DNA of 64,000 bases from contig JAURWC010000075.1 of the NCBI GenBank assembly GCA_030655135.1, positions 177,501 to 241,500 on the forward strand, given 5' to 3'. The notes under the pieces are model-generated. The model saw nothing but the letters and a program-made list of their open reading frames with translations. It was not told the origin of the DNA and did no database searches. The translations under genes were made by a program, and so were the position numbers. This document shows, piece after piece, positions 10,937 to 21,630 of the stretch (positions are counted from its first letter, which is position 1; the number at the start of each line of letters is the position of its first letter). The DNA is from Hyphomicrobiaceae bacterium. Its GTDB lineage: Bacteria > Pseudomonadota > Alphaproteobacteria > Rhizobiales > Hyphomicrobiaceae.

Positions 10937-11497
10937 ATGATGGACTCATTCGAATTTTCCAAGATCGCAGCCGCTGTGCTGCTGGCGTTGCTGGTGATCG
11001 TCGGCGCACGGACGTATATCCAGTCGCACCATCCGCATTATGACGAAGCCGCGGGCTACCAGCTGCCCGCGCCGCCGCCGGAGGAAGCAGCCCCCGCCGC
11101 CGGTGCCGCAGCCGAAAAGGCTCCGGCATTCAATCCCGCGGAGGTCGTTGGATTGCTCAAGACCGCCAAGCCGGACGCTGGCAAACAGGCGTTCGGCAAA
11201 TGCATGTCTTGCCATACGGCAGACAAGGCTGCAGCCAGTAAGGCGGGCCCGAACCTGTGGAACGTCGTCAATCGCAAGCTTGGCGGGCGCGACGATTTCA
11301 AGGGTTATTCGGATCAGATGAAGGCCAAAGGCGGCGAGTGGACCTTCGAGCATCTGGCCGGCTTTCTGCACAGCCCCAAGACGTATTTGCCGGGCACAAA
11401 GATGGGCTTCGCCGGCGTGACCAAGCCGCAAGAGCTGGCTGATATCATTGCCTATATCCGCACCCTGGCGGACAGCCCTGCGCCGCTACCGAACTAA
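10937..11497 (+). CDS. cycM: Membrane-anchored class I cytochrome c (CycM-like)
   Basis: 186 residues. The N-terminal membrane helix (residues 9-24, IAAAVLLALLVIVGAR) probably stays as an anchor. A Pro/Ala-rich linker follows, then a mitochondrial-type cytochrome c domain with haem motif CMSCH, conserved GPNLW, and axial Met in LPGTKMGF. The C-terminal helix is ELADIIAYIRTL. The Rhizobiales CycM family carries electrons from the bc1 complex to the aa3 oxidase; that role is inferred from similarity. ATG 10937 (double ATG) is preferred over an in-frame ATG at 10871 that lies inside the palindromic repeat. Confidence 0.88.
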   Translation: MMDSFEFSKIAAAVLLALLVIVGARTYIQSHHPHYDEAAGYQLPAPPPEEAAPAAGAAAEKAPAFNPAEVVGLLKTAKPDAGKQAFGKCMSCHTADKAAASKAGPNLWNVVNRKLGGRDDFKGYSDQMKAKGGEWTFEHLAGFLHSPKTYLPGTKMGFAGVTKPQELADIIAYIRTLADSPAPLPN

Positions 11498-11583
11498 ACA
11501 ATAATTAATTCGCGCCCGGTCGCCTTTTCTCTATCCCGTCCCTAAGATGGCGCGCGAAGGCGGCCGCCATCCGGCCGCGATGC

Positions 11584-13482
11584 ATGGGGAGAACGGTTCC
11601 GTTGCGCTGGGCGAACGTTCGCAAGAAAGCTGCTGTCGCTACACTTCTCGCGCTGGGTGCAAGCCTGGCGCTTACGTTGCCAGCCTCGTCATCTCCGCAG
11701 GCACAGAAGCGCTATCACGCGCTGTCGCTGATCGGCGAGCCGAAGATGCCGCCGGACTTCAAGCATTTCGACTGGGTGAACCCGGACGCGCCGAAGGGCG
11801 GCACGTTGCGCCTGGCCGTGCCCGGCGGATCATTCGATAGCCTCAACCCCTTCACCACGCAGGGTGACCAGGCCGCGGCCATCTCGCTTATCTACGAAAC
11901 GCTGATGAACGAAAGCCCCGACGAGAACTCCACGGAGTACGGGCTGCTCGCTGAATGGGTGTCGTATCCGGACGACTATTCCTCCGCGACGTTCAAGCTG
12001 CGCGACAATGCCAAATTCCATGACGGCCAACCCATCACAGTCGACGACGTGATCTTTTCGCTTTCCGCCTTGAAAAAATCCCACCCGCTCTTTGCGCTCT
12101 ATTACAAGAACGTCGTTGCCGCCGAGAAGACGGGCGACAAGGAAGTCACCTTCCGTTTCGACGTGAAGAACAACCGCGAATTGCCACAGATCGTCGGCCA
12201 GCTGCTTTACGTGCTGCCGAAGCATTTCTGGGAAGGCACCGATCGCAACGGCAACAAGCGCGATCTGTCGAAGTCGACGCTGGAAATCCCGCTGGGCTCC
12301 GGACCCTACAAGGTCAAGTCCGTCGATCCCGGACGCTCGATCAGCTACGAGCGCGTGAAGGATTACTGGGGCAAAGATCTGCCGGTCAACATCGGCCAAT
12401 GGAACTTCGACGAGCTGCGCTACACCTATTATCGCGACAAGACGCCGGCATTCGAGGCGTTCCGCGCCGGTTCGGTCGACTACTGGTCCGAGACGATGGC
12501 GCGCGACTGGGCCACGAAGTACGAGGATCTGATCAAGACCGGCCTGGTGAAGAAGGAAGCGATCCGCACGTACGGCCCGTGGGAAATGACCGGCTTCGTC
12601 TTCAATATGCGGCGCCCCGAATTCGCTGACCCGCGCGTGCGCCAGGCCTTCAATCTCGCGTTCGACTTCGAACGCATCAACAAGATGAACTTCAACGGCC
12701 TCTACCTCCGCGTCGGCAGCTTCTTCGACGGCGGAAACCTGAAGGCGACAGGTTTGCCGGAAGGCCGCGAACTGGAGATCCTCAACGAGGTGCGCGACCA
12801 GGTGCCACCGGAGGTTTTCACCACCGAATGGAAGAACCCGCTCAACGAGACGCGTGACGACTATCGCAACCACATGGCCGAGGCCATGAAGCTGTTCAAT
12901 GCAGCCGGCTGGACGCTGAAGGGCAAGCGCCTCGTCAATGACAAGAACGAACAATTCCAGGTCGAATTTCTTATTCCGATGAGCGAGATCGTCGGCGTCG
13001 TGGACGTCTACGTCAACGAATTGAAGACGCTGGGCATCGACGCCAAGATCCGCGTCGTCGATAGCTCGCAGTATCAGCGCCGCGAACGCAGCCGCGACTA
13101 CGACATCGTCATCGATCGTCTGGCGCAGTCGTTTTCTCCGGGCAACGAGCAGCGCGAATTCTGGAGCTCGGCGGCAGCCGACATGCCAGGTAGCCGCAAC
13201 ACGATGGGACTGAAGAGCCCGGCGGTGGACAAGATCATCGACAAGGTCATCTTCGCCAAGGACCGCGCTGAGTTGGTTGCCGCCACGCGCGCACTCGATC
13301 GCGTGCTGTTATGGAACCACCTGATCGTGCCGCACTGGGACTATCCGTTCGAGCGCGTCGCCTACTGGGATGTCTTCGGCCGTCCCGGTAAGGTGCCGTC
13401 GCAGCGCGTATCCGCATCGCGCACGTGGTGGTTCGATCCGGAAAAGCAGAAGGCGGTCGCAGCCGCCCGGGCACGCCGATGA
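11584..13482 (+). CDS. yejA: Peptide ABC transporter substrate-binding protein (YejA-type, copy 1)
   Basis: A periplasmic solute-binding protein, SBP family 5, about 630 residues. N-terminal signal peptide (KKAAVATLLALGASLALTLP). YejA hallmarks: FDWVNPDAPKGGTLRL, SLNPFTTQGD and FKLRDNAKFHDGQPITVDDV. The YejABEF family imports peptides such as microcin C. Start: ATG 11584, or TTG 11602, which has GGGGAG at proper distance; the choice is open. It is the first gene of a five-gene plus-strand operon, and its stop overlaps the next start (ATGA). Confidence 0.92.
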   Translation: MGRTVPLRWANVRKKAAVATLLALGASLALTLPASSSPQAQKRYHALSLIGEPKMPPDFKHFDWVNPDAPKGGTLRLAVPGGSFDSLNPFTTQGDQAAAISLIYETLMNESPDENSTEYGLLAEWVSYPDDYSSATFKLRDNAKFHDGQPITVDDVIFSLSALKKSHPLFALYYKNVVAAEKTGDKEVTFRFDVKNNRELPQIVGQLLYVLPKHFWEGTDRNGNKRDLSKSTLEIPLGSGPYKVKSVDPGRSISYERVKDYWGKDLPVNIGQWNFDELRYTYYRDKTPAFEAFRAGSVDYWSETMARDWATKYEDLIKTGLVKKEAIRTYGPWEMTGFVFNMRRPEFADPRVRQAFNLAFDFERINKMNFNGLYLRVGSFFDGGNLKATGLPEGRELEILNEVRDQVPPEVFTTEWKNPLNETRDDYRNHMAEAMKLFNAAGWTLKGKRLVNDKNEQFQVEFLIPMSEIVGVVDVYVNELKTLGIDAKIRVVDSSQYQRRERSRDYDIVIDRLAQSFSPGNEQREFWSSAAADMPGSRNTMGLKSPAVDKIIDKVIFAKDRAELVAATRALDRVLLWNHLIVPHWDYPFERVAYWDVFGRPGKVPSQRVSASRTWWFDPEKQKAVAAARARR

Positions 13483-15464
13483 GGTGGCGGATCACAGCCG
13501 TCATGGCGGCCGCGGCAGCAGTTGTCGCGACGCTCTTGCCCGCGCCGTCTGCGCAGGCAGAATTCCGGCACGGCCTCTCCACCTTCGGTGATCTGAAATA
13601 TCCGGCCGGCTTCACGCACTTTGACTACGTCAATCCCAACGCGCCCAAGGGCGGCAAGGTGGCGCTGGTCGGCTCCGGTGGCGTGACCAGCTTCGACACA
13701 TTCAACGCTTTCATTCTCAAGGGCGACGCGGCCGAGGGGCTTGGCCTGCTCTACGACAGCCTCATGAGCGGCTCAGGCGACGAGCCCGGCGCCGCTTACG
13801 GCCTGGTTGCCGAGAGCGCCGAACTGGCGGACGACAAGCGTTCCGTCACCTTCAAGTTACGCCCTGAGGCCAAGTTCGCTGACGGCTCACCCATTACCGC
13901 CGACGACATCGTCTTCTCGTTCAACATCCTGAAGGAGAAGGGACACCCCGTAGCCTTCCGCCGCCGCCTTCGCGACGTCACGAAAGTCACGGCGCTCGAC
14001 CCCGCCACGGTGCGTTACGACTTCCAGGGCGAGCTGATCCGCGACCTGCCGCTCATCGTCGCCGGCCTGCCCATCTTGCCGAAGGCATGGTGGTCGACGC
14101 GCAATTTCGAGGCCAGCTCGCTTGAAAAGCCGCTCGGCTCCGGGCCTTACGAGATCGGCAGCTTCCAGCCCGGCCGCTTCGTGTCCTATAAGCGCCGCCC
14201 TGACTATTGGGCCAATGACCTGCCGGTTAATCGCGGCACCAACAATTTCGATGAGGTCCGCTACGATTACTTCCGCGATCGCCAGATCGGCTTGCAGAAT
14301 CTACTGAGCGGCACGTTCGATTTCCGCGAGGAATTCACGGCCAAGGACTGGTCGATGTCCTATGGCGTGCCTGCCGTGCGTGATGGCCGCATCAGGCGGC
14401 TGGTGGTGCCCGACGGCCGCCCGTCCGGTGCGCAGGGCTTCTTCCTGAACCTGCGGCGGCCCCAGTTCAAAGATCCCCTCGTGCGCCAGGCCATCGGCAT
14501 GGCGTTTGATTTCGAGTGGAGCAATCGCTTCCTGTTCTTCGGCCTCTATTCGCGCACGCAGAGCTTCTTTGAAAACTCCGAGATGAAGGCCGTCGGCCCG
14601 CCGTCACCCGCAGAAGTGGCACTGCTGGAGCCCTATCGCAGCAAACTGCCGCCGGAAGTGTTTGCCCAGCCTTACGTGCCGCCCCAGAGCGACGGCTCTG
14701 GATACAATCGTGCGCAGCTGAAACAGGCCAGCGACATGCTCGATCAAGCCGGCTGGAAATTCCCCGACCAGGCCAAGGGCTGTTCGTTCTTCTGCCGCTT
14801 TGCAACGGCCATGGCCATGCGGCAGGCAGCGCCGGTTCGCCTGCGCCGCAACGCCGACGGCGACTCGCTCAAGGTCGAGGTCTTGTTGTTCGAAGACTCG
14901 TTTGAGCGGATCCTGCTGCCGTTCGTCAGCAACCTGCGCTCAATTGGCATCGACGCCAACCTGCGCCGCATCGATGGCGCCCAATATCAAAAGCGCCTGA
15001 AGACGTTTGATTTCGATATCGCCACGCAACGCTATGTGGTGGGCCTGACGCCCGGCATCGAGATCGTCAACTACTGGGGCAGCGAGGCGGCAAAGCAGGA
15101 AGGCAGCCCCAACCTCGGCGGCATCGCCAATCCCGTGGTCGACGAACTCGCCGGCAAGGTCATGGCCGCGCAATCGCGCGAAGAACTGGTCACCGCCGCG
15201 CGCGCCATCGATCGCGTCATGCGCGCTGGGCACTACTGGGTTCCGCAGTGGTCGAAGGGCAACCACACCATCGCGTTCTGGGACAAGTTTTCCTGGCCCG
15301 AGACAAAGCCGAAATACAGCCTCGGTGCGCCGATGACCTGGTGGTACGACGCGGACAAGGCAGCAAGGCTGCGCGCCAAGACTCCGTCCGACGAACCGCC
15401 ACCGCCCGCTGCAGCGCAGGCAACAACTCCCGCCGCTGCCGCGCAAGCAACAACGAAGGAATGA
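13479..15464 (+). CDS. yejA: Peptide ABC transporter substrate-binding protein (YejA-type, copy 2)
   Basis: A second SBP family 5 protein, 661 residues, with its own signal peptide (ITAVMAAAAAVVATLLPAPS ... AQA). It shares FDYVNPNAPKGGKVAL and the FKLRPEAKFADGSPITADDI block with the preceding gene but is clearly diverged. An extra segment around residues 430-465 (KGCSFFCRFATAMAMRQAAP) contains two Cys and has no match in copy 1. The C terminus is a low-complexity Ala/Pro/Thr tail. The start ATG overlaps the stop of copy 1 by 4 bases. Probably gives the same transporter a second ligand range (inference). Confidence 0.92.
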   Translation: MRWRITAVMAAAAAVVATLLPAPSAQAEFRHGLSTFGDLKYPAGFTHFDYVNPNAPKGGKVALVGSGGVTSFDTFNAFILKGDAAEGLGLLYDSLMSGSGDEPGAAYGLVAESAELADDKRSVTFKLRPEAKFADGSPITADDIVFSFNILKEKGHPVAFRRRLRDVTKVTALDPATVRYDFQGELIRDLPLIVAGLPILPKAWWSTRNFEASSLEKPLGSGPYEIGSFQPGRFVSYKRRPDYWANDLPVNRGTNNFDEVRYDYFRDRQIGLQNLLSGTFDFREEFTAKDWSMSYGVPAVRDGRIRRLVVPDGRPSGAQGFFLNLRRPQFKDPLVRQAIGMAFDFEWSNRFLFFGLYSRTQSFFENSEMKAVGPPSPAEVALLEPYRSKLPPEVFAQPYVPPQSDGSGYNRAQLKQASDMLDQAGWKFPDQAKGCSFFCRFATAMAMRQAAPVRLRRNADGDSLKVEVLLFEDSFERILLPFVSNLRSIGIDANLRRIDGAQYQKRLKTFDFDIATQRYVVGLTPGIEIVNYWGSEAAKQEGSPNLGGIANPVVDELAGKVMAAQSREELVTAARAIDRVMRAGHYWVPQWSKGNHTIAFWDKFSWPETKPKYSLGAPMTWWYDADKAARLRAKTPSDEPPPPAAAQATTPAAAAQATTKE

Positions 15465-15480
15465 GGAGCCTAACCGGCGA

Positions 15481-16593
15481 ATGTCCAATTATCTCATAAA
15501 GCGCCTGTTGCTGATCATTCCGACATTGTTCGGCATCATGCTGTTGACGTTTCTGCTGGCGCAGGTGATGCCCGGCGGCCCGGTGGAACGCATCATCGCG
15601 CAGCTGACCGGTACCGAAAGCTCCATCTCGCAGCGCATCGGCGGCGGCGGCAGCGACGTCGGCGGCGCAGGGCAGAACCAGGCCGGTGGCGCAGGCGACA
15701 GCGTCATGTCGAAGTATCGCGGCGCCCAGGGCCTCGAGCCGGAATTCATCAAGGAGCTGGAGAAGCAGTTCGGCTTCGACAAGCCGGCGCACGAGCGCTT
15801 TTTCAAGATGATGAAGGATTACGCCACCTTCGATTTCGGCAAGAGCTACTTCCGCGACACCCCCGTGCTCGATCTCATCAAGGAAAAGCTGCCCGTCTCC
15901 ATCTCGCTCGGCATCTGGATGATGTTGATCACCTATCTGATTTCCATCCCGCTCGGCATCCGCAAGGCGGTGCATGACGGCGAGAAGTTCGACACCTGGA
16001 CGACGACGGCGCTCATCATCGGCTATGCCGTGCCCGGCTTCATGGTCGCCGTGTTCCTGCTCATCATGTTCGCCGGCGCTTCGTTCTTCCAATGGTTCCC
16101 CTCGCGCGGCCTGTGGTCGGAAAACTGGGACGAGCTGTCGCTGATCGGCAAGATCGGCGACTATTTCTGGCACTTGACGCTGCCCATCATCGCCATGTCG
16201 CTGGGCGCCTTTACGACGATGACGTTCCTCACCAAGAATTCGTTCCTCGATGAAATCCGCAAGCAGTATGTGCTGACGGCCCGCGCCAAGGGCCTGGATG
16301 AGCCGCGCGTGCTCTACGGCCACGTTTTCCGCAACGCGATGCTACTCGTCATTGCCGGCTTCCCGGCCGCGTTCATTGGGGCGTTCTTTTCCGGCTCCAT
16401 GCTGATCGAGCAGATCTTCTCGCTCGACGGACTGGGATTGCTCGCCTTCGAGAGTATCGAGAAACGCGACTATCCGGTCGTGTTCGCCTCGCTTTTCGTG
16501 TTCTCACTCATCGGTCTCGTCGTGAACATCATCTCCGACTTCGTCTACACCCTGGTCGATCCGCGCATCGACTTCGAGAGCAGGGAGGTCTGA
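15481..16593 (+). CDS. yejB: Peptide ABC transporter permease YejB
   Basis: 370 residues, binding-protein-dependent permease. First helix MSNYLIKRLLLIIPTLFGIM, then a long periplasmic loop with a Gly-rich stretch (residues 50-80) as in YejB, then about five more helices. The cytoplasmic EAA loop that contacts the ATPase reads VLTARAKGLDEPRVLYGHVF. GAGGAG lies upstream of the ATG. Fourth-family-type order SBP-SBP-B-E-F supports the call. Confidence 0.94.
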   Translation: MSNYLIKRLLLIIPTLFGIMLLTFLLAQVMPGGPVERIIAQLTGTESSISQRIGGGGSDVGGAGQNQAGGAGDSVMSKYRGAQGLEPEFIKELEKQFGFDKPAHERFFKMMKDYATFDFGKSYFRDTPVLDLIKEKLPVSISLGIWMMLITYLISIPLGIRKAVHDGEKFDTWTTTALIIGYAVPGFMVAVFLLIMFAGASFFQWFPSRGLWSENWDELSLIGKIGDYFWHLTLPIIAMSLGAFTTMTFLTKNSFLDEIRKQYVLTARAKGLDEPRVLYGHVFRNAMLLVIAGFPAAFIGAFFSGSMLIEQIFSLDGLGLLAFESIEKRDYPVVFASLFVFSLIGLVVNIISDFVYTLVDPRIDFESREV

Positions 16594-16597
16594 GGCC

Positions 16598-17836
16598 GTG
16601 GACACCCCAAAGAATTCAGCAGTCATGAGCCCTGTCATCAACCAGGACACGACGATTGCCGGCGCCGGGGCCGAAGCCCCGGCCGCTACCGGCTGGTGGG
16701 CCGGCGTGCGCGAGCGCTATGCGCTGTCGCCGCTCAACCGCCGCCGCTGGGAGAACTTCAAGGCCAACAAGCGCGGCTATTGGAGCCTGCGCATTTTGTT
16801 GGCGCTGTTCGTCATCACTGGCCTCGCCGAATTCATCGCCAACGACCGGCCGCTCATCGCCTCCTACAAGGGCGAGATGCTGTTCCCGGTATTGGTCGAC
16901 TATCCCGAAACGAAGTTCGAAGGCGGCTTCCGCGCCACCACGCAGTATCGCGATCCCGCCATCCAGGACGAGATCAACAAGCACGGCTGGATGGTGTGGC
17001 CGCTGATCCGCTTCAGCTACGACACCGAGAACAAGGATTACGTGCGCCGCAAGAACGCGGAAGGCATCTGCCTGGGCTATCCCGCGCCGCCGCCGTGGGC
17101 GACGAGCATGCCGCCGTGCGACACCGATCCCGCACAGCTCGCGCGCTTTGAGACGTTGGGCAATACCAACTGGCTCGGCCTCGATAGTCAGGGCCGCGAC
17201 GTACTCGCCCGCGTCATCTACGGTTTCCGCCTGTCGCTGCTGTTCGCCATCATCCTGACGTCCCTGGCCTCCGTCATCGGCATCGCGGCAGGTGCCGTGC
17301 AGGGCTATTTTGGCGGCAAGATCGACCTCTTCGCCCAACGCATGCTGGAAATCTGGACATCGGTGCCCTCGCTGTTCGTGCTGCTGACGATGTCGGCGGT
17401 CTTCGAGCCCGGCTTCTGGACGCTGCTCGGCATCCTGCTTCTGTTCGAATGGGTCACGCTCGTCGGCGTGGTGCGCGCGGAATTCCTGCGCGGCCGCAAC
17501 TTCGAATACGTGCGCGCCGCCAAGGCGCTGGGCCTGTCCGACGGCCGCATCATGTTCAAGCACGTTCTACCCAACGCCATGGTGGCAACGCTGACGTTCC
17601 TGCCGTTCGCGCTCTCCGGCAGCGTCTCGGCCCTGACCGCGCTCGACTTCCTCGGCCTCGGCCTGCCGCCGGGCTCGCCGTCGCTGGGCGAACTGCTGCT
17701 GCAAGGCAAGAAGAACCTGGAGGCGCCGTGGCTCGGCCTGACCGGATTCTTCGTCATTGCCACGCTTCTCTCGCTTCTGATCTTCATCGGCGGTGCCGTG
17801 CGCGATGCGCTCGATCCCCGCAAGACCTTTAAATAA
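16598..17836 (+). CDS. yejE: Peptide ABC transporter permease YejE
   Basis: 412 residues, second permease. It has an N-terminal cytoplasmic leader, a membrane helix (RILLALFVITGLAEFIA, near residue 65), a periplasmic segment containing ICLGYPAPPPWATSMPPC, and the LGLDSQGRDVLARVIYGFR entry into the transport domain. The EAA loop reads VRAAKALGLSDGRIMFKHVL. The GTG start at 16598 has GGGAGG upstream; ATG 16625 is an alternative. It starts 4 bases after yejB. Confidence 0.93.
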   Translation: MDTPKNSAVMSPVINQDTTIAGAGAEAPAATGWWAGVRERYALSPLNRRRWENFKANKRGYWSLRILLALFVITGLAEFIANDRPLIASYKGEMLFPVLVDYPETKFEGGFRATTQYRDPAIQDEINKHGWMVWPLIRFSYDTENKDYVRRKNAEGICLGYPAPPPWATSMPPCDTDPAQLARFETLGNTNWLGLDSQGRDVLARVIYGFRLSLLFAIILTSLASVIGIAAGAVQGYFGGKIDLFAQRMLEIWTSVPSLFVLLTMSAVFEPGFWTLLGILLLFEWVTLVGVVRAEFLRGRNFEYVRAAKALGLSDGRIMFKHVLPNAMVATLTFLPFALSGSVSALTALDFLGLGLPPGSPSLGELLLQGKKNLEAPWLGLTGFFVIATLLSLLIFIGGAVRDALDPRKTFK

Positions 17837-17846
17837 GGGGCTCGCC

Positions 17847-19478
<1,632 letters not shown>

Positions 19479-19529
19479 TTGAACAACGCTGCGTTGGCTA
19501 CGCGCGTCGAACGCGATATAGTAGGCGCC

Positions 19530-19826
19530 ATGTCACGCAGCCATGTCATAGCCAAGATCAGGGAGAACTCCGAACGCCTGAGGGCGCTGGGTGCGGGCGC
19601 TGTTTACCTTTATGGCTCTCATGCCCGGGATGAGGCATCCCCAGCTTCCGACGTCGACATTTTCATCGATCGCCAACCTGGCGCCAGATTCACATTCATC
19701 GAACTGACCGAATTTGAAGTCCTGTTGAGCGAAGCACTCCACACGGATGTCGATGTCTCCACGCGCAGCGGGCTCCATCCAGCCTCGAGCGCCGAGATTG
19801 AGCAAAGCGCCGTCAGGGTACTCTAG
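19530..19826 (+). CDS. mntA: MntA-type nucleotidyltransferase antitoxin
   Basis: A 98-residue minimal nucleotidyltransferase. The active-site motif GSx10DxD is intact: YGSHARDEASPASDVDIFID (G-S, then D-x-D), and a third acidic residue follows in TDVDVS. MntA proteins AMPylate the partner HEPN toxin HepT to neutralise it. ATG 19530 is preferred; a TTG at 19479 immediately after yejF would add an unrelated leader. Its stop overlaps the hepT start (TAGTG), as expected for a coupled pair. Confidence 0.85.
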   Translation: MSRSHVIAKIRENSERLRALGAGAVYLYGSHARDEASPASDVDIFIDRQPGARFTFIELTEFEVLLSEALHTDVDVSTRSGLHPASSAEIEQSAVRVL

Positions 19827-20193
19827 TGGCACCGCGCTCGGCCATTCCGCGCCTCCACGACATTCTCCAACACATTGCGATCGTTCGCGAGGCCGTAACT
19901 GGTCGCGACCTTGAGCAGTTCTCGAAGGACCCCATCCTGCGGTTGCAGTCCAGCGCGCAGTGGAGATCGTATCGGAAGCCACACGCCATATTCCCGATGA
20001 ACTTCAGGCGCGGCATCCACTAGTGCCATGGAGAAACATCAAAGCGATCGGCAACAAGCTGCGGCACGAGTATCAACGCGTCGACGCCGACATCATCTGG
20101 GACATCGCCATCAAGCATCTTCCGGCTCGGGAGCCTGTGATAGAGTCGATCCTTCACGAACTGCAGACTACGGCAGCGAAATCATCAGACTGA
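19826..20193 (+). pseudogene. hepT: HepT-like HEPN toxin gene, frameshifted
   Basis: Two overlapping frames together encode one DUF86/HepT protein. The first part runs from GTG 19826 (RLHDILQHIAIVREAV ... RLQSSA). The second continues from about 19957 (VEIVSEATRHIPDELQ ... IGNKLRHEYQRVDADIIWDI). The break is in the run GCGCGC (19953-19958): removing one GC gives 121 residues in a single frame, the usual length. As read, the first frame ends at 20023 with a wrong tail. The C-terminal part holds the HEPN-type RHEY end; the standard R-x4-H pattern is not exact here, as in some DUF86 members. Either an inactivated toxin, a slippage site or a sequencing error. Confidence 0.8.
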
Positions 20194-20199
20194 CAGCCC

Positions 20200-20643
20200 A
20201 TGATCCAAGACGACGTTTATCGCCATACACTGCAAGGCACGATTGAAGGGCTGCGCTACTGGGTGCCGTCGATCGCCGATGTTGCGCATATCGCCGAGGG
20301 TGGCGGGCCCGATTTTTGGCATCTCGACGTTGCGCCGAAAAGCGCAGGCGGCTGTTCGTTCGAGATGCTGCTGCGTCATGACCAGCATTACGATCTGGTG
20401 CTCGCGGATCAAAGCTACGAGTTCCTTCCCGTCCCCTCGCTTGCGATCTTCCTGCCGCTGGCCGAAGCCATTATCGAGGGACGCGTGGTGCAGCGCCGCT
20501 GGACCAGCACGCAGACCGGTGCGCTGCGTGCGGTTGAGACGTTGGTCAAGCTGGGTGACGGCAGTGTGTGGCGTGAAGGCAGCAGCCAACCCGGCGAAGG
20601 CTGCGAAAGCCGCGATCACCACTTCCTGCCATACCGGCGCTAG
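20200..20643 (+). CDS. Hypothetical protein
   Basis: 147 residues, soluble, no signal peptide; not recognised. It has a Trp/Asp-rich centre (GGGPDFWHLDVAPKSAGGC), a hydrophobic block (PVPSLAIFLPLAEAI) and a C terminus rich in Gly, Glu and His. It begins 7 bases after the hepT frame on the same strand and converges with the NlpC/P60 gene. No function is offered. Confidence 0.65.
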   Translation: MIQDDVYRHTLQGTIEGLRYWVPSIADVAHIAEGGGPDFWHLDVAPKSAGGCSFEMLLRHDQHYDLVLADQSYEFLPVPSLAIFLPLAEAIIEGRVVQRRWTSTQTGALRAVETLVKLGDGSVWREGSSQPGEGCESRDHHFLPYRR

Positions 20644-20682
20644 AGCCGCGGACGCGGCGCAGCTTTCCGTTAAGGCCCAACA

Positions 20683-21630
20683 TTACGTGGCCGCGCCGTC
20701 GCCGATACGTTTGATCGTCCGCAACGGCGACCCGGCCTTTGCGATGCGGTCGGCGGCCTCGGGCAACGTCTCGACGACAACGGCCATATGATGCGCATTG
20801 GCGTGCAGCAGCATCAGGCCATCCACCATCATGCCGACATGTCCGGGCCAGAACAGCAAGTCGCCGCGCTTCAGGTCTTCAAGCTCCGGCGTGATCGCGA
20901 TGCTGGTGCCGACTTCTGCTTCCTGCATATCGCTGTCGCGTGGACACAGCACGCCCGCTGCATCGAGTGCGTTCTGCACCAGCCCCGAACAGTCGATGCC
21001 GATACGGGAACGGCCGCCCCACAAGTACGGCGTGCCGATCAGCATCTCGGCGACCGACACGTAGTCGCGCACGAAACGCCCCATCGGCGCAATGTGCCGC
21101 GTGTAGACGAAGCCGCCAGTGGTCAACAGACAGAACTTGTCGTCGCCCTCCGCAACGCTCAGCTGGGCATTCAAGCTCAAGTGCATCAATGGCGGCGCCT
21201 TGATGTCGGGCACAGGGTAGAGAAATGTCCCGATGGAGCGCACGCGATGCGTCGGCTCCTGCACGTCCTGGCCGAGCGTGTCGGCCGGCAGATAGCCGAC
21301 ATAGCCGTCACGATCGAGCTGCACCCAGGCCCAACCATCGGCAATGTCGTAGACGACGAGCGTTTCGCCGAACAACGCCTCCGTATCGAGCGCAGCATTG
21401 GCCGCCGGCCGCCGCCGCAACGGCACCGACGCCCGCATGATCTGACGCGCCTCGCCTTCCACGAACTGCGGAACCTCGACGCGACCGGCCAGCAATGTCG
21501 AGGCGAGGTCCGATCGGAACGCGTTGCGCCGCGGGTCAAGCCCGCTCAACCGCGCGATCACGTCTTGCCTAGGTATGTTCGCCACGCGGTCCGGCAGTGG
21601 TGGCGGCATCATTGCAGCGTCGTCGCTCAT
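20683..21630 (-). CDS. NlpC/P60 family cysteine peptidase with SH3 domain
   Basis: 315 residues. An N-terminal bacterial SH3-like part (VPLRRRPAANAALDTEALFG, then GWAWVQLDRDGYVGYLP) is followed by a C-terminal NlpC/P60 domain. The catalytic Cys is in GIDCSGLVQNAL, His in FWPGHVGMMVDG, and a third polar residue in LHANAHHM. Such enzymes cut peptidoglycan stem peptides (gamma-D-Glu to diamino acid). No signal peptide is visible, so it may act on recycled muropeptides in the cytoplasm (inference). Its start overlaps the stop of the M17 aminopeptidase gene (ATGA), so the two peptidases are co-translated. Confidence 0.88.
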   Translation of the reverse strand: MSDDAAMMPPPLPDRVANIPRQDVIARLSGLDPRRNAFRSDLASTLLAGRVEVPQFVEGEARQIMRASVPLRRRPAANAALDTEALFGETLVVYDIADGWAWVQLDRDGYVGYLPADTLGQDVQEPTHRVRSIGTFLYPVPDIKAPPLMHLSLNAQLSVAEGDDKFCLLTTGGFVYTRHIAPMGRFVRDYVSVAEMLIGTPYLWGGRSRIGIDCSGLVQNALDAAGVLCPRDSDMQEAEVGTSIAITPELEDLKRGDLLFWPGHVGMMVDGLMLLHANAHHMAVVVETLPEAADRIAKAGSPLRTIKRIGDGAAT

